A stretch of 64,000 nucleotides of DNA from Azotobacter salinestris (GTDB lineage: Bacteria; Pseudomonadota; Gammaproteobacteria; Pseudomonadales; Pseudomonadaceae). Below are positions 38,452 to 52,201 of the stretch, piece by piece (positions within the stretch are counted from its first letter, which is position 1; every line of letters starts with the position of its first letter). The notes under the pieces were generated by a model. The model was not told the DNA's origin, made no database searches, and worked only from the letters and a program-made list of their open reading frames with translations. The stretch is from contig NZ_CP045302.1 of assembly GCF_009363155.1 (NCBI RefSeq), forward strand, positions 385,001-449,000, in the 5' to 3' direction. The position numbers were made by a program, and so were the translations under genes.

Positions 38452-39998
38452 AGCCCGTCTCCGGCGGCGAGCCGCGCCAGGAGATCCTCGCCGCGCCGCC
38501 AGAGCGCCTGCTGACGGGTTTCCGGCATCCGTCCGAGGGTCTTGTAGACCAGGCTCATGCGCGGATTGTCCTCGAGCTGCTCGCGGTGGCGCATGAGGAA
38601 GTGCCAGTACAGGGCGTTGAACGGACAGGCCTGCTCGCCGGTGCTCTCGCTGACCCGGTAGGCGCAGCCATCGCAGTAGTCGGACATGCGGCGGATGTAC
38701 TGACCACTGGCACAGTAGGGCTTGGAGCCCAGATAGCCGCCGTCGGCATGCATCGCCATGCCCAGGGTATTGGGCAGCTCGACCCATTCGAAGGCGTCCA
38801 GATACATCGCCAGGTACCAGTCGCAGACCTGCTGCGGAGCGATGCCGGCCAGCAGGGCGAAGTTGCCGGTGACCATCAGCCGCTGGATGTGGTGGGCATA
38901 GGCGTGCCGGAGAGTCTGACCGATGCTCTGGCGCAGGCAGTTCATGCGCGTCTGCCCGGTCCAGTAGAAGGCCGGCAGCGGCCGGCTGTTGCCGAAGGCG
39001 TTGCGGGTCGCGTATTCGGGCATCTGCAGCCAGTAGATGCCGCGCACGTATTCGCGCCAGCCGATCAGTTGGCGGATGAAGCCTTCGGCGGCGTTCAGCG
39101 GCACCCGTCCCGCCCGGTAGGCCTCCTCGACGTCCTCGCAGAGCCGGCGCAGCTCGAGCAGGCCGATGTTCAGCGCCGCGCCGATCCGCGCATGGAAGAG
39201 AAAGGGCTCGCTGCTGGCCATGGCGTCCTGGTAGTCGCCGAAGGCCGGCAGGGCGAAGTCGAGGAAATGCTGCCAGAGCGCCCGGGCCTCGCCGTGGGTG
39301 ACCGGATAGTCGAAGCCGTCCAGGGTGCCCGGATGCCCGGCGAAGCGCGCGCCGACCAGCACCAGCACTTCGCGGGTGATGGCGTCGGGGGTGAAGCGCA
39401 CGCTCATCGGGGCCTTGATGCCGGCCGGCAGCGGCTTGCGGTTCTGCGCGTCGCAGTTCCAGCCGCCACCCAGCGGTCCGCCGTCGACATCGAGCAACAG
39501 GCCGCTCTTGCGGCGCATCTCCCGGTAGAAGAACTCCATACGCAATTGCGGGCGGTCGGCCGCCCAGCGGGCGAACTCGTCGCGCCCGCAGAGAAAGCGC
39601 GTATCGACATGCCAGATCAGCGGCAGGCCACAGTGGCGCAAGGCCTGCTCCAGGCGCCAGTCGCCACATTCGGTGAGATGGACCTCGCGGGCCCGCAGCC
39701 GGTCGGCCCAGCGGCACAGCTCGCCGGGCAGCGAGCCGCGGTTTTCCGGATCGTCGAGGGTCACGTAATGCACGCGATAGCCGCGCCGGCGCAGAGCACT
39801 GGCGAAGTGCCGCATGGCGCTGAAGATCAGGGCGATCTTCTTCGGATGATGGGGTACATGGCTGGCTTCCTCGCGCACCTCGGCAAGCAGTACGGCATCC
39901 TGCTGCGGATCGAGCCCGCGCAGGGAGGCCAGGTCGAAGGACAGCTGGTCCCCCAGCACCAGAGTCAGGCGCCGCGCGGGCGGAGGCTGCTCAAGCAT
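38448..39998 (-). CDS. FeS-type bacterial cryptochrome / (6-4) photolyase family protein
   Basis: This 516-residue protein belongs to the deoxyribodipyrimidine photolyase-related (FeS-BCP, PhrB/CryB) family. The N-terminal antenna domain begins [16 protein letters not shown]. Cysteines 354, 442, 445 and 458 have exactly the spacing (88, 3, 13) of the four [4Fe-4S] ligands that I recall for Agrobacterium PhrB, in [16 protein letters not shown] and GEQACPF. FAD-binding segments include [18 protein letters not shown]. It would repair (6-4) UV photoproducts in light, or act as a photosensor. It overlaps the DUF6482 gene by 8 bases. Confidence 0.93.
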   Translation of the reverse strand: MLEQPPPARRLTLVLGDQLSFDLASLRGLDPQQDAVLLAEVREEASHVPHHPKKIALIFSAMRHFASALRRRGYRVHYVTLDDPENRGSLPGELCRWADRLRAREVHLTECGDWRLEQALRHCGLPLIWHVDTRFLCGRDEFARWAADRPQLRMEFFYREMRRKSGLLLDVDGGPLGGGWNCDAQNRKPLPAGIKAPMSVRFTPDAITREVLVLVGARFAGHPGTLDGFDYPVTHGEARALWQHFLDFALPAFGDYQDAMASSEPFLFHARIGAALNIGLLELRRLCEDVEEAYRAGRVPLNAAEGFIRQLIGWREYVRGIYWLQMPEYATRNAFGNSRPLPAFYWTGQTRMNCLRQSIGQTLRHAYAHHIQRLMVTGNFALLAGIAPQQVCDWYLAMYLDAFEWVELPNTLGMAMHADGGYLGSKPYCASGQYIRRMSDYCDGCAYRVSESTGEQACPFNALYWHFLMRHREQLEDNPRMSLVYKTLGRMPETRQQALWRRGEDLLARLAAGDGL

Positions 39999-40308
39999 CG
40001 CGCATCCAGGCCGACTGCAAGGCGATCGGCACCCTCAGCGGTTGCTGGGGGCCGTCGGCGAAACCGCACATTTCCGTGTGCACCACGGTGTGCAGCAGGT
40101 AGAAGGGCAGCTCCGGCAGGCCCTGCAGCACGTCGCGGGCATGTTCGACCGAGCGCAGATGCAGGGTGGCGCCGGCAGCGTCGACCAGCAGGTGGCGCTG
40201 GCCGGCCTGATGGGCCTCCAGCAGGTAGATGCCGCCCTCGAGGGAAATCAGGTTGAGTTCGTCGACCTGCCCGTCCCGGGCGTGATCGAAAAGCTGCTGC
40301 ATGTTCAT
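39991..40308 (-). CDS. DUF6482-like small protein
   Basis: This 105-residue soluble protein (MNMQQLFDHARDGQVDELNL...) contains ISLEGGIYLLEAHQAG and LHLRSVEHARDVLQGLP, which fit a small alpha/beta family I recall as DUF6482 in pseudomonads. The ATG at 40308 has GAGG 7 bases before it; longer upstream reading adds nothing conserved. It is the first gene of the operon with the photolyase and DUF2256 genes and lies directly behind the TGTACA repeats. Function unknown. Confidence 0.75.
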   Translation of the reverse strand: MNMQQLFDHARDGQVDELNLISLEGGIYLLEAHQAGQRHLLVDAAGATLHLRSVEHARDVLQGLPELPFYLLHTVVHTEMCGFADGPQQPLRVPIALQSAWMRDA

Positions 40309-40326
40309 GGTGAGGCCTCGCAAACT

Positions 40327-40361
40327 TGTACAAGACGACGTAAAAATACAGGTTTTGTACA
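40327..40361 (-). promoter_or_regulatory. TGTACA repeats, LitR/CarH-type operator candidate
   Basis: Two perfect TGTACA palindromes (40327-40332 and 40356-40361) flank an AATACA (40345-40350) that lies 12 bases from the first. I recall T(G/A)TACA-N12-T(G/A)TACA as the site of light-responsive MerR-family LitR regulators in Pseudomonas putida, and photolyase as one of their targets. The site is 19 bases upstream of the DUF6482 start, where it would control the photolyase operon. No LitR gene is in the window. Confidence 0.6.
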
Positions 40362-40674
40362 AGTTTAATAAAGCTCCTTGAAAGGCAGCCTGCACGACCA
40401 CTGCGACAGGCGGACACGCCTGCTCAAGGCTTGCTCCGTCAAAATAGTGGCATTTTTCCATGTAGCTGTAAGACAGAGTCAAATTCCTGAAAAGCGCCGT
40501 ACGGGTTGCGGCGAACTCAGGACGGCTGCCGGGAACCGGCGCGGCTCGTCGTCAAGGAAGGGAGAGGTCGACGGAGCGGGACGCAGCGCACAGCTGCGGC
40601 GGCTGAACGAATGCGCCCAGCGCCCCTCCCCTCCAGAAGTGATCCAGCCGGAGCAGCCTGGAGCCGCCGGTTGC
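40362..40674. other. Intergenic region, no gene recognised
   Basis: These 313 bases lie between the photolyase operator and the end of the cation transporter gene. I see no supported gene, repeat or RNA. The first 20 bases (TTTAATAAAG and nearby) are AT-rich and may belong to the photolyase operon promoter. Confidence 0.45.
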
Positions 40675-41310
40675 TCAAAGGACCTGCGTCGGCACCTGGA
40701 CAGCCACCGGCCTCAACTCCTGGCGTGCCTGGCGCACCACGGCGATGCCCGCGCTGAGCGCCAGGGCGCCCATCAGCAACGCCACCAGCAGATCCGGCCA
40801 GCCCGCGCCGGTGCCGAATACCCCGGCTGCGGCGAGCATCACCGCCAGGTTGCCGATGGCGTCATTGCGGCTGCACAGCCAGACCGAACGCATGTTGGCG
40901 TCGCCGTCGCGGAAGGCGTAGAGCATCAGCGCCACGCCGGCGTTGGCGAGCAGCGCCAGGCTGGCGACCACCCCCATGGTCAGCGGCTCGGGCGGAATGC
41001 CGGCGAAGGCTTCCCAGCCGGCCTTGGCCACCACGAAGATGCCGAATGCCGCCATGCTCAGCCCCTTGACCAGCGCCGCCCGCGCCCGCCAGGCCAGGCC
41101 CATGGCCAGCACGGCGAGGGAGATGCCGTAGTTGGCGGCATCGCCGGCGAAATCCACGGCATCGGCCAGCAGCGACACCGAGCCCGACTTGATCCCGGCA
41201 CCGATTTCCACGGCGAACATCGCCACGTTGACGAACAGGGCTACCCAGAGGGCCCGGCGAAAGCGCGGGCCGACCGGGGGAGTCGACGAACAGGAAGTAC
41301 AACAGGGCAT
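40675..41310 (-). CDS. Cation diffusion facilitator-like transporter
   Basis: This 211-residue inner-membrane protein has six hydrophobic helices and a cysteine-rich N-terminus (MPCCTSC). SLLADAVDFAGDAANYGISL matches the TM2 metal site of CDF proteins (Asp residues in place of the usual His-x3-Asp), and SRNDAIGNLAVML matches TM5. The usual cytoplasmic C-terminal domain is missing. It probably exports a divalent heavy metal. The start at 41310 has GGAGAGG upstream. It is divergent from a Cd/Pb-type MerR gene across a classical MerR promoter. Confidence 0.85.
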   Translation of the reverse strand: MPCCTSCSSTPPVGPRFRRALWVALFVNVAMFAVEIGAGIKSGSVSLLADAVDFAGDAANYGISLAVLAMGLAWRARAALVKGLSMAAFGIFVVAKAGWEAFAGIPPEPLTMGVVASLALLANAGVALMLYAFRDGDANMRSVWLCSRNDAIGNLAVMLAAAGVFGTGAGWPDLLVALLMGALALSAGIAVVRQARQELRPVAVQVPTQVL

Positions 41311-41338
41311 GGCGCCTCTCCTCGGGAAATTTTCCGGC

Positions 41339-41369
41339 ATTGCACACCCTGTAGTTACTCCAGGGTCAA
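41339..41369 (-). promoter_or_regulatory. MerR-type promoter/operator of the cation transporter gene
   Basis: On the minus strand TTGACC (-35, 41369-41364) and TGCAAT (-10, 41344-41339) are 19 bases apart, the over-long spacing that MerR regulators correct by twisting DNA. Between them lies the 21-base near-palindrome ACCCTG...CAGGGT (41346-41366). It overlaps the region between the divergent transporter and merR genes and so is the regulator's target. Confidence 0.85.
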
Positions 41370-41414
41370 GCCGGCTACCATCGTTTCATGAAAGCTGCCC
41401 GTGGAGGAAAACCC

Positions 41415-41831
41415 ATGCGCATCGGCGAACTGGCCCAGGCCACCGGCGTCGACACCGAAACCATCCGCTATTACGAGAAGGCCGGCCTGTTCCCCGCCCT
41501 CGCGCGCGGCAATAACGGCTACCGCATCTACGGCGCGGAGCACCTGGAACGGCTGGCCTTCGTCCGCCATTGCCGGGCGCTGGACATTCCCCTCGCCGAG
41601 ATCAAGCGGTTGCTCGACTTCGTGCTGCATCCGGAAGCCGACTGCACGGATGTCGACCGGCTGATTGAAACCCAGCTGGAGCGGGTACGGGCGCGCCTTG
41701 CGAGCCTGCAGGTTCTGGAGCGCCAGCTGTCCGCCCTGCGCGGACGCTGCAGCGAGAGGCGGCAGGCCGGCGACTGCGGCATCCTGCGCGAACTGCTCGC
41801 CGCCGCCCAAGAGGAGGCGCGTCTTAAGTAG
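41415..41831 (+). CDS. Cd(II)/Pb(II)-responsive MerR family regulator
   Basis: This 138-residue regulator has an N-terminal winged HTH (MRIGELAQATGVDTETIRYY), a dimerisation coiled coil and three metal cysteines at 77, 112 and 121. That spacing (35, 9) equals the one I recall for the lead sensor PbrR691 (78, 113, 122) and is close to CadR. CadR's histidine-rich tail is absent, which favours PbrR-like sensing. ATG 41415 has GGAGG 7 bases before it. It divergently controls the cation transporter gene. Confidence 0.9.
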   Translation: MRIGELAQATGVDTETIRYYEKAGLFPALARGNNGYRIYGAEHLERLAFVRHCRALDIPLAEIKRLLDFVLHPEADCTDVDRLIETQLERVRARLASLQVLERQLSALRGRCSERRQAGDCGILRELLAAAQEEARLK

Positions 41832-41892
41832 TCCTGACTCGAAAAGGCGGAGGCGTTATCCCTTGGTCATGAAAATGCCTCAGGATCACCTG

Positions 41893-41898
41893 TATAAT
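41893..41898 (+). promoter_or_regulatory. Candidate -10 box of the ParA-like gene
   Basis: A consensus TATAAT lies 35 bases before the ATG of the ATPase gene. TGAAAA at 41870-41875, 17 bases upstream, is a weak -35. The surrounding 60 bases are markedly AT-richer than the flanking genes. Confidence 0.5.
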
Positions 41899-41932
41899 TT
41901 CTCGATGAACAACCCCGCGCAATGAGGAAAAC

Positions 41933-42628
41933 ATGACGACCATTCATCTGGTTGGCGGCGAAAAAGGTGGCGTAGGCAAATCTGTCGTTGCCCGACTGCT
42001 GGCCCAGTACATGATCGATCACGACCTGCCGTTCATCGGCTTCGACACCGACAGATCTCATGGCGCGCTGCTGCGCTACTACGGCGACTACGCCTCGCCC
42101 ACCGTCATCGACAGCTACCAGAGCCTGGACGCCATCCTGGAGTCCGCGGCCGAGCAGCCGGAGCAGCGCATCCTCGTCGACCTCGCCGCGCAGACCCACC
42201 GGCCGCTCAGCCAATGGATGGAGGAGTCGGGCGTGCTGGAGCTGGCCGAGGAGCTGGGCATCGCCATCCGTTACTGGAACGTCATGGACTCGGGCAAGGA
42301 TTCGGTGGATCTGCTGGAAAAGCTGCTCGACCAGTTCGGCACCCGCCTCGACTACGTGCTGGTGCGCAACCAGCTGCGCGACAACGAGTTCAAGGCCCTG
42401 GAGGACTCCGAGGTGCAGCAGCGTGCGCAGGATCTGAACGCCGCCGTCATCGACCTGAAGCGCCTGCACCCGCCGGTGATGGGCAAGATCGACCGCAACG
42501 GCTACAGCTTCTGGGCGGCGCAGAACCGCGACGATGCGAATCCCGACGCCCTGAGCCTGCTGGAGCGGCAGCGGGTGAAGGTCTGGCTGAACCACGCCTA
42601 CAAGGAGCTGGAGGCGGCAGAGGTCTGA
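41933..42628 (+). CDS. Orphan ParA/MinD-type P-loop ATPase
   Basis: This 231-residue cytoplasmic protein has the deviant Walker A motif GGEKGGVGKSVVARLL at residues 8-23 and the switch-I-like GFDTDRSHGALLRYY. ILVDLAAQTHR serves as Walker B. It resembles the stand-alone ATPases (StbB/MobD type) of plasmids that have drifted to the chromosome. No ParB, centromere-like repeats or mobilisation gene is near, so it is not a partition system here. GAGGAAA precedes ATG 41933. Function unknown. Confidence 0.75.
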   Translation: MTTIHLVGGEKGGVGKSVVARLLAQYMIDHDLPFIGFDTDRSHGALLRYYGDYASPTVIDSYQSLDAILESAAEQPEQRILVDLAAQTHRPLSQWMEESGVLELAEELGIAIRYWNVMDSGKDSVDLLEKLLDQFGTRLDYVLVRNQLRDNEFKALEDSEVQQRAQDLNAAVIDLKRLHPPVMGKIDRNGYSFWAAQNRDDANPDALSLLERQRVKVWLNHAYKELEAAEV

Positions 42629-42638
42629 GCCTCAGTCT

Positions 42639-43172
42639 TCAAGCGGCATAGTCGGCCTTCCAGCGATGCAGCAGGTCGTGCAACTCCTCGTGCCGACCGG
42701 GCCCGATGGCCTGCAGCTCGAAGTCGGCGAAGGCCTGCCCCAGCCCTTCCAGCTCGTCCGCGGGCAGCGCCTGCTCGGCCTGGGGAAAGAGCACGTCGTT
42801 CTCCTTGTCGATGTGCCGCTCGAGAAACTCCGCATAGGTCCTGGCGGCCGCATCGAACGCCTCGGCATCGAGGACCGGCGTGCTGGCCTGGCGCAGGGCA
42901 GCGACCAGAGCGCGGCCCTGCTCGTGCTCGGCCGTCAGCTCGCCGACCAGCCCGCGCTGCTGCCCGGCCCGCTGCAGGGCCGGGAACAGCAACCCCTCCT
43001 CCTTGCCGTGGTGGCACTTGTCGACGAACTCCTGCAGAAAGCCGAGCAGCGCGGCGATGTCGTCGCTATCGGCGCTGCCCTGTCGGGCCCGCGCGGCCAT
43101 GCGGCGGAGAATCTGCAGGGTGGAAAGAATCGCGTCGTGCTCGTGGCGCAGCGCGTCGATGGCCTGGCTCAT
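42639..43172 (-). CDS. Hemerythrin domain protein
   Basis: This 177-residue four-helix-bundle protein has the spaced iron ligands of a hemerythrin-like cation-binding domain: LRHEHDAI near the N-terminus, KCHHGKEEGLLFP, TAEHEQGR and ERHIDKENDVLFP. Such proteins bind a di-iron centre and respond to oxygen, NO or oxidative stress. The start at 43172 has GGAG 6 bases before it. It is convergent with the ATPase gene, 10 bases apart. Confidence 0.9.
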   Translation of the reverse strand: MSQAIDALRHEHDAILSTLQILRRMAARARQGSADSDDIAALLGFLQEFVDKCHHGKEEGLLFPALQRAGQQRGLVGELTAEHEQGRALVAALRQASTPVLDAEAFDAAARTYAEFLERHIDKENDVLFPQAEQALPADELEGLGQAFADFELQAIGPGRHEELHDLLHRWKADYAA

Positions 43173-43282
43173 GGGGGACTCCGGGCGGTCTGGCAACATC
43201 GCCAGCCCCTCAGCCTAGTGCAGCCCCTCCCCCAGCGCCGGGCCGCTCGTCCGTCGCCGGCCCGCGCCGGACGCAGACGCGC

Positions 43283-48813
<5,531 letters not shown>

Positions 48814-48840
48814 TGTTCTCTGCTCCTGGATGCCAGCGGT

Positions 48841-50859
48841 TCACTTCGGCGGGCTCAGCTTCCAGATACCGAAGGGCAGATAGTTCGGGTCGAGGCGCGT
48901 CCACTGGATCTTGCCGTGCCAGGTCCAGCGATGGCCGCTCATCAGGTCCTCGCCGTGCATGTCGGCGTGATCGGGCAGGCCGAACTCCCAGAGCGGCAGC
49001 TCGAAATGGGCCTCCTGGGGGTGCCAGGGATCGAGGTTGACGGCAACCAGGACGAAGTTGGACAGGTCCGCCGTGCGCTTGCCGAACAGCAGGATGTTGT
49101 CGTTCCAGATGGTGTACAGCTTGAAGCCGAGATGGGTCTGCAGCGCCGGGTTGTAGCGGCGGATGCGGTTGAGCTGGGCGATCTCGGCGACGATGTTGCC
49201 GGGCGCCTGATAGTCGCGCGGGCGGATCTCGTACTTCTCCGAGTCGAGGTATTCCTCCTTGCCGGGCAGCGCCGCCGCCTCGCACAGCTCGAAGCCCGAA
49301 TACATGCCCCACAGCCCGGAACCCATGGTGGCCAGGGCGGCACGGATCAGAAAGCCGGCGCGTCCGGAGTGCTGCAGGAAGACGGGGTTGATGTCCGGCG
49401 TGTTGACGAAGAAGTTCGGCCGCATGCAGTACTTCGCCGGCGCTTCGTTCAGCTCCGCGAAGTAGGCACCAAGCTCCTCCTTGGTGTTGCGCCAGGTGAA
49501 GTAGGTGTAGCTCTGCGAGAAGCCGAGCTTGCCCAGGCGCAGCATCATCGGCGGGCGGGTGAAGGCCTCGGAGAGGAAGATCACCTCCGGGTGCTTGCTG
49601 CGCACGTCGCCGATCAGCCACTCCCAGAACGGCAGCGGCTTGGTGTGCGGGTTGTCGACGCGGAAGATCTTCACCCCCTCGGCGACCCAGCCGAGCACCA
49701 CGTCGCGCAGCGCCACCCAGAGGTCGGGAAGGGCATCCCTGGCGTAGAAGTCGACGTTGACGATGTCCTGGTACTTCTTCGGCGGATTCTCCGCATAGCG
49801 GATGCTGCCGTCCGGGCGCCAGGAGAACCAGCCGGGATGCTGCTTCAGCCAGGGATGGTCCTGGGAACACTGGATGGCGAAGTCCAGGGCGATTTCCAGG
49901 TCGTACTCGCCGGCGGCGGCGACCAGCTCGCGGAACTCCTCGCGCGAACCCAGTTGCGGGTGGATGGCCTCGTGGCCGCCCTCCTCGCTGCCGATGGCAT
50001 AGGGGCTGCCGGGATCGTCCGGCCCCGCCTCCAGGCTGTTGTTGCGACCCTTGCGAAAACGCCGGCCGATCGGATGGATCGGCGGGAAGTAGAGGACGTC
50101 GAAGCCCATGTCATGGATCGCCGGCAGGCGGGCGATGACGTCCTTGAAGGTGCCGTGGCGATGCGGACTGTCGGTCTGCGAGCGGGGGAAGAGCTCGTAC
50201 CAGCTGGCGAACAGGGCGCGCTCGCGCTCCACGTCCAGGGGGAAGGCGTTGCTGTAGGTGCGATGCGGGTGCAGATCGGCGGCGCTCATGGCGGCCGAGG
50301 CCTCGCCGCTCAGCAGCAGCTCCACGGCCTCGGTATGCGGGGCCTGATCCAGACGCCGCAACAGGTCCTCCAGCGTGGCGCGGACCTCGCCCTGGGTGTG
50401 TTCGACGGCCCGCTGCAGATGCAGGCGGCCTTCCTGCAGCTCAAGGGAAACCGGCACCCCGGCGGCATGCTTTTTCTGCAGCTCGTGCCGATAGGTTTCG
50501 TAGGCGTCCCACCAGGCCTCGACCACGAACAGGTGCCGGGCGACGCGCAGCGGCGTGAACTCGACCTGCCAGCGGTCGTTGCCGGCGAACCTCATGCGCA
50601 GGCGGTGCCAGCCGCTTTCGCCGTCGGCGCGCCAGTAGAGGGCGGCGCCGAGCTGGTCGTGACCGTCGGTGAAGACGGTGCTGGTCACCGTCACCGGCTG
50701 GCCGGCGGTCGCCTTGACGGCGAAGCGCCCGTTGTCGATGGTCGGTTCGGTGTTCTCGATGGCGATCCGCGGCAGGCGCAGCGCCTCGTCCAGGGTCGGA
50801 CGGTGGTTCTCGCAATGCACGCCGGGCTGGCGCACTTCGTGGGACCTCGTATCGGGCAT
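48841..50859 (-). CDS. glgE: Alpha-1,4-glucan:maltose-1-phosphate maltosyltransferase
   Basis: This 672-residue GH13_3 enzyme elongates alpha-1,4-glucan from maltose 1-phosphate. The N-terminal region holds the domain that dimerises GlgE (GRFAVKATAGQPVTVTSTVF). The barrel has HPIGRRFRKGRNNSL, FRVDNPHTKPLPFWEWL (nucleophile Asp, about residue 401) and FLSEAFTRPPMM (acid Glu, about 430). ATG 50859 (MPDTRSHEV) is chosen; GAGG is about 11 bases upstream. It heads the glgE-treS/mak-glgB operon. Confidence 0.95.
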   Translation of the reverse strand: MPDTRSHEVRQPGVHCENHRPTLDEALRLPRIAIENTEPTIDNGRFAVKATAGQPVTVTSTVFTDGHDQLGAALYWRADGESGWHRLRMRFAGNDRWQVEFTPLRVARHLFVVEAWWDAYETYRHELQKKHAAGVPVSLELQEGRLHLQRAVEHTQGEVRATLEDLLRRLDQAPHTEAVELLLSGEASAAMSAADLHPHRTYSNAFPLDVERERALFASWYELFPRSQTDSPHRHGTFKDVIARLPAIHDMGFDVLYFPPIHPIGRRFRKGRNNSLEAGPDDPGSPYAIGSEEGGHEAIHPQLGSREEFRELVAAAGEYDLEIALDFAIQCSQDHPWLKQHPGWFSWRPDGSIRYAENPPKKYQDIVNVDFYARDALPDLWVALRDVVLGWVAEGVKIFRVDNPHTKPLPFWEWLIGDVRSKHPEVIFLSEAFTRPPMMLRLGKLGFSQSYTYFTWRNTKEELGAYFAELNEAPAKYCMRPNFFVNTPDINPVFLQHSGRAGFLIRAALATMGSGLWGMYSGFELCEAAALPGKEEYLDSEKYEIRPRDYQAPGNIVAEIAQLNRIRRYNPALQTHLGFKLYTIWNDNILLFGKRTADLSNFVLVAVNLDPWHPQEAHFELPLWEFGLPDHADMHGEDLMSGHRWTWHGKIQWTRLDPNYLPFGIWKLSPPK

Positions 50860-51081
50860 CGGGCTCGTTCCTCTGCTGCACAGCCATGGGAAAGCCGGCG
50901 ACTGGCACGGGCGGCATTGGCCGGCCATGCTGTTTCCGATGGCAGATGCGTGGAAAAAGTTCTGTTTCCGGCCGTTGGCGGAACTCGCCGGCCGGCGCCC
51001 CCATCAATGAGTTATAGATAAGAACTGCAACCCGGCACGGACTTTTAGCCGCGCCTCTGGAGCCGATGCGAGGATTGAGCC

Positions 51082-51243
51082 ATGAGCCAGCGATCCGATA
51101 TTCCCCAGCCCGACCCGGTGGTCTGGAACCATCCGGGAGACTTCCCGCAGATGCCGGAGTACGAACCGCCCGAGGAAGTCAAATACACCCCGCCGAACGA
51201 CGGCAAACTCACCCATGGGGAGGAGGAGCAGGAGCCCCAGTGA
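51082..51243 (+). CDS. Small acidic proline-rich hypothetical protein
   Basis: This 53-residue frame has GAGG 8 bases before its ATG. The peptide (MSQRSDIPQPDPVVWNHPGD...) is rich in Pro, Glu and Asp with no signal or membrane segment, and ends EEEQEPQ. Its composition suggests an unstructured protein. It is divergent from glgE and upstream of the Bax-inhibitor gene. I recognise no family. The good ribosome-binding site and codon use argue for it; the length argues for caution. Confidence 0.5.
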   Translation: MSQRSDIPQPDPVVWNHPGDFPQMPEYEPPEEVKYTPPNDGKLTHGEEEQEPQ

Positions 51244-51438
51244 GGGAACGGGCGATCCTACGATCGCCCCGCTGCCCGCGGACGGGGCTGCCAGACGCTC
51301 CGCCCGTCTCCTGCGCCAGCCGGGCACGGGGAAGTCAGTACGCGCGAAACACACTGTCAAACTCTGACGGTCGGCGGCGCCACATCCTTTGCTATGATCC
51401 GGTCATCTCCACGGAACCTCATATCAAGGAGCTGTGCC

Positions 51439-52110
51439 ATGCACGAACCCAACAGTTATGCCCTTCAATCCGCTCAGGCGGAGCAGCTGGAAGTCAGCCG
51501 CGTCCTGCGCAACACCTATGGTCTGCTGGCCCTGACCCTCGGTTTCAGCGGCCTGGTGGCCTTCGTGGCGCAACAGATGCGCCTGCCTTACCCGAACATC
51601 TTCGTGGTCCTGATCGGCTTCTACGGCCTGTTCTTCCTCACCGTGAAGCTACGCGACTCGGCTTGGGGTCTGCTTTCCACCTTCGCTCTGACCGGCTTCA
51701 TGGGCTACACCCTGGGTCCGATCCTCAACCACTACATGGGCATGCCCAACGGCGGCGAAGTGGTGTCCTCGGCCTTCGCCATGACCGCTCTGGTGTTCGG
51801 CGGCCTGTCCGCCTACGTGTTGACCACCCGCAAGGACATGAGCTTCCTCAGCGGCTTCATCACCGTCGGCTTCTTCGTCCTGCTCGGCGCCACCCTGGCC
51901 GGCCTGTTCTTCGAGATCAGCGGCCTGCAGCTGGCGATCAGCGCCGGCTTCGTGCTGTTCTCGTCGGCCTGCATCCTGTTCCAGACCAGCGCCATCATCC
52001 ATGGCGGCGAGCGCAACTACATCATGGCGACGATCAGCCTGTACGTGTCGATCTACAACCTGTTCGTCAGCCTGCTGCAGATCTTCGGCATCATGAGCAG
52101 CGACGACTGA
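51439..52110 (+). CDS. yccA: Bax inhibitor-1 / YccA family membrane protein
   Basis: This 223-residue protein has seven hydrophobic helices, beginning after the polar N-terminus MHEPNSYALQSAQAEQLEVS. LRNTYGLLALTLGFSGLVAF and the conserved GFMGYTLGPILNHY are typical of proteobacterial YccA, an inhibitor and substrate of the membrane protease FtsH. AAGGAG 7 bases before ATG 51439 fixes the start. A strong terminator follows, separating it from the tus operon. Confidence 0.93.
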   Translation: MHEPNSYALQSAQAEQLEVSRVLRNTYGLLALTLGFSGLVAFVAQQMRLPYPNIFVVLIGFYGLFFLTVKLRDSAWGLLSTFALTGFMGYTLGPILNHYMGMPNGGEVVSSAFAMTALVFGGLSAYVLTTRKDMSFLSGFITVGFFVLLGATLAGLFFEISGLQLAISAGFVLFSSACILFQTSAIIHGGERNYIMATISLYVSIYNLFVSLLQIFGIMSSDD

Positions 52111-52127
52111 TCGCCGTCCCGGTCTCA

Positions 52128-52154
52128 CGAAAGCCCGCGCGATGCGGGCTTTCG
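52128..52154 (+). terminator. Rho-independent terminator after yccA
   Basis: Perfect 11-base arms CGAAAGCCCGC and GCGGGCTTTCG enclose a 5-base loop and are followed by CTTTTC. It lies 18 bases after the yccA stop and 48 bases before tusD. Confidence 0.88.
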
Positions 52155-52201
52155 CTTTTCTGGCGTATCATTTTCCTTCCTGTTCCCGCGGCCGTTGTCC
52201 C

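Noticed and set aside
41933-42628. Chromosome partition system
   Set aside because: Only an ATPase is present. No ParB-like gene or parS repeats are seen.
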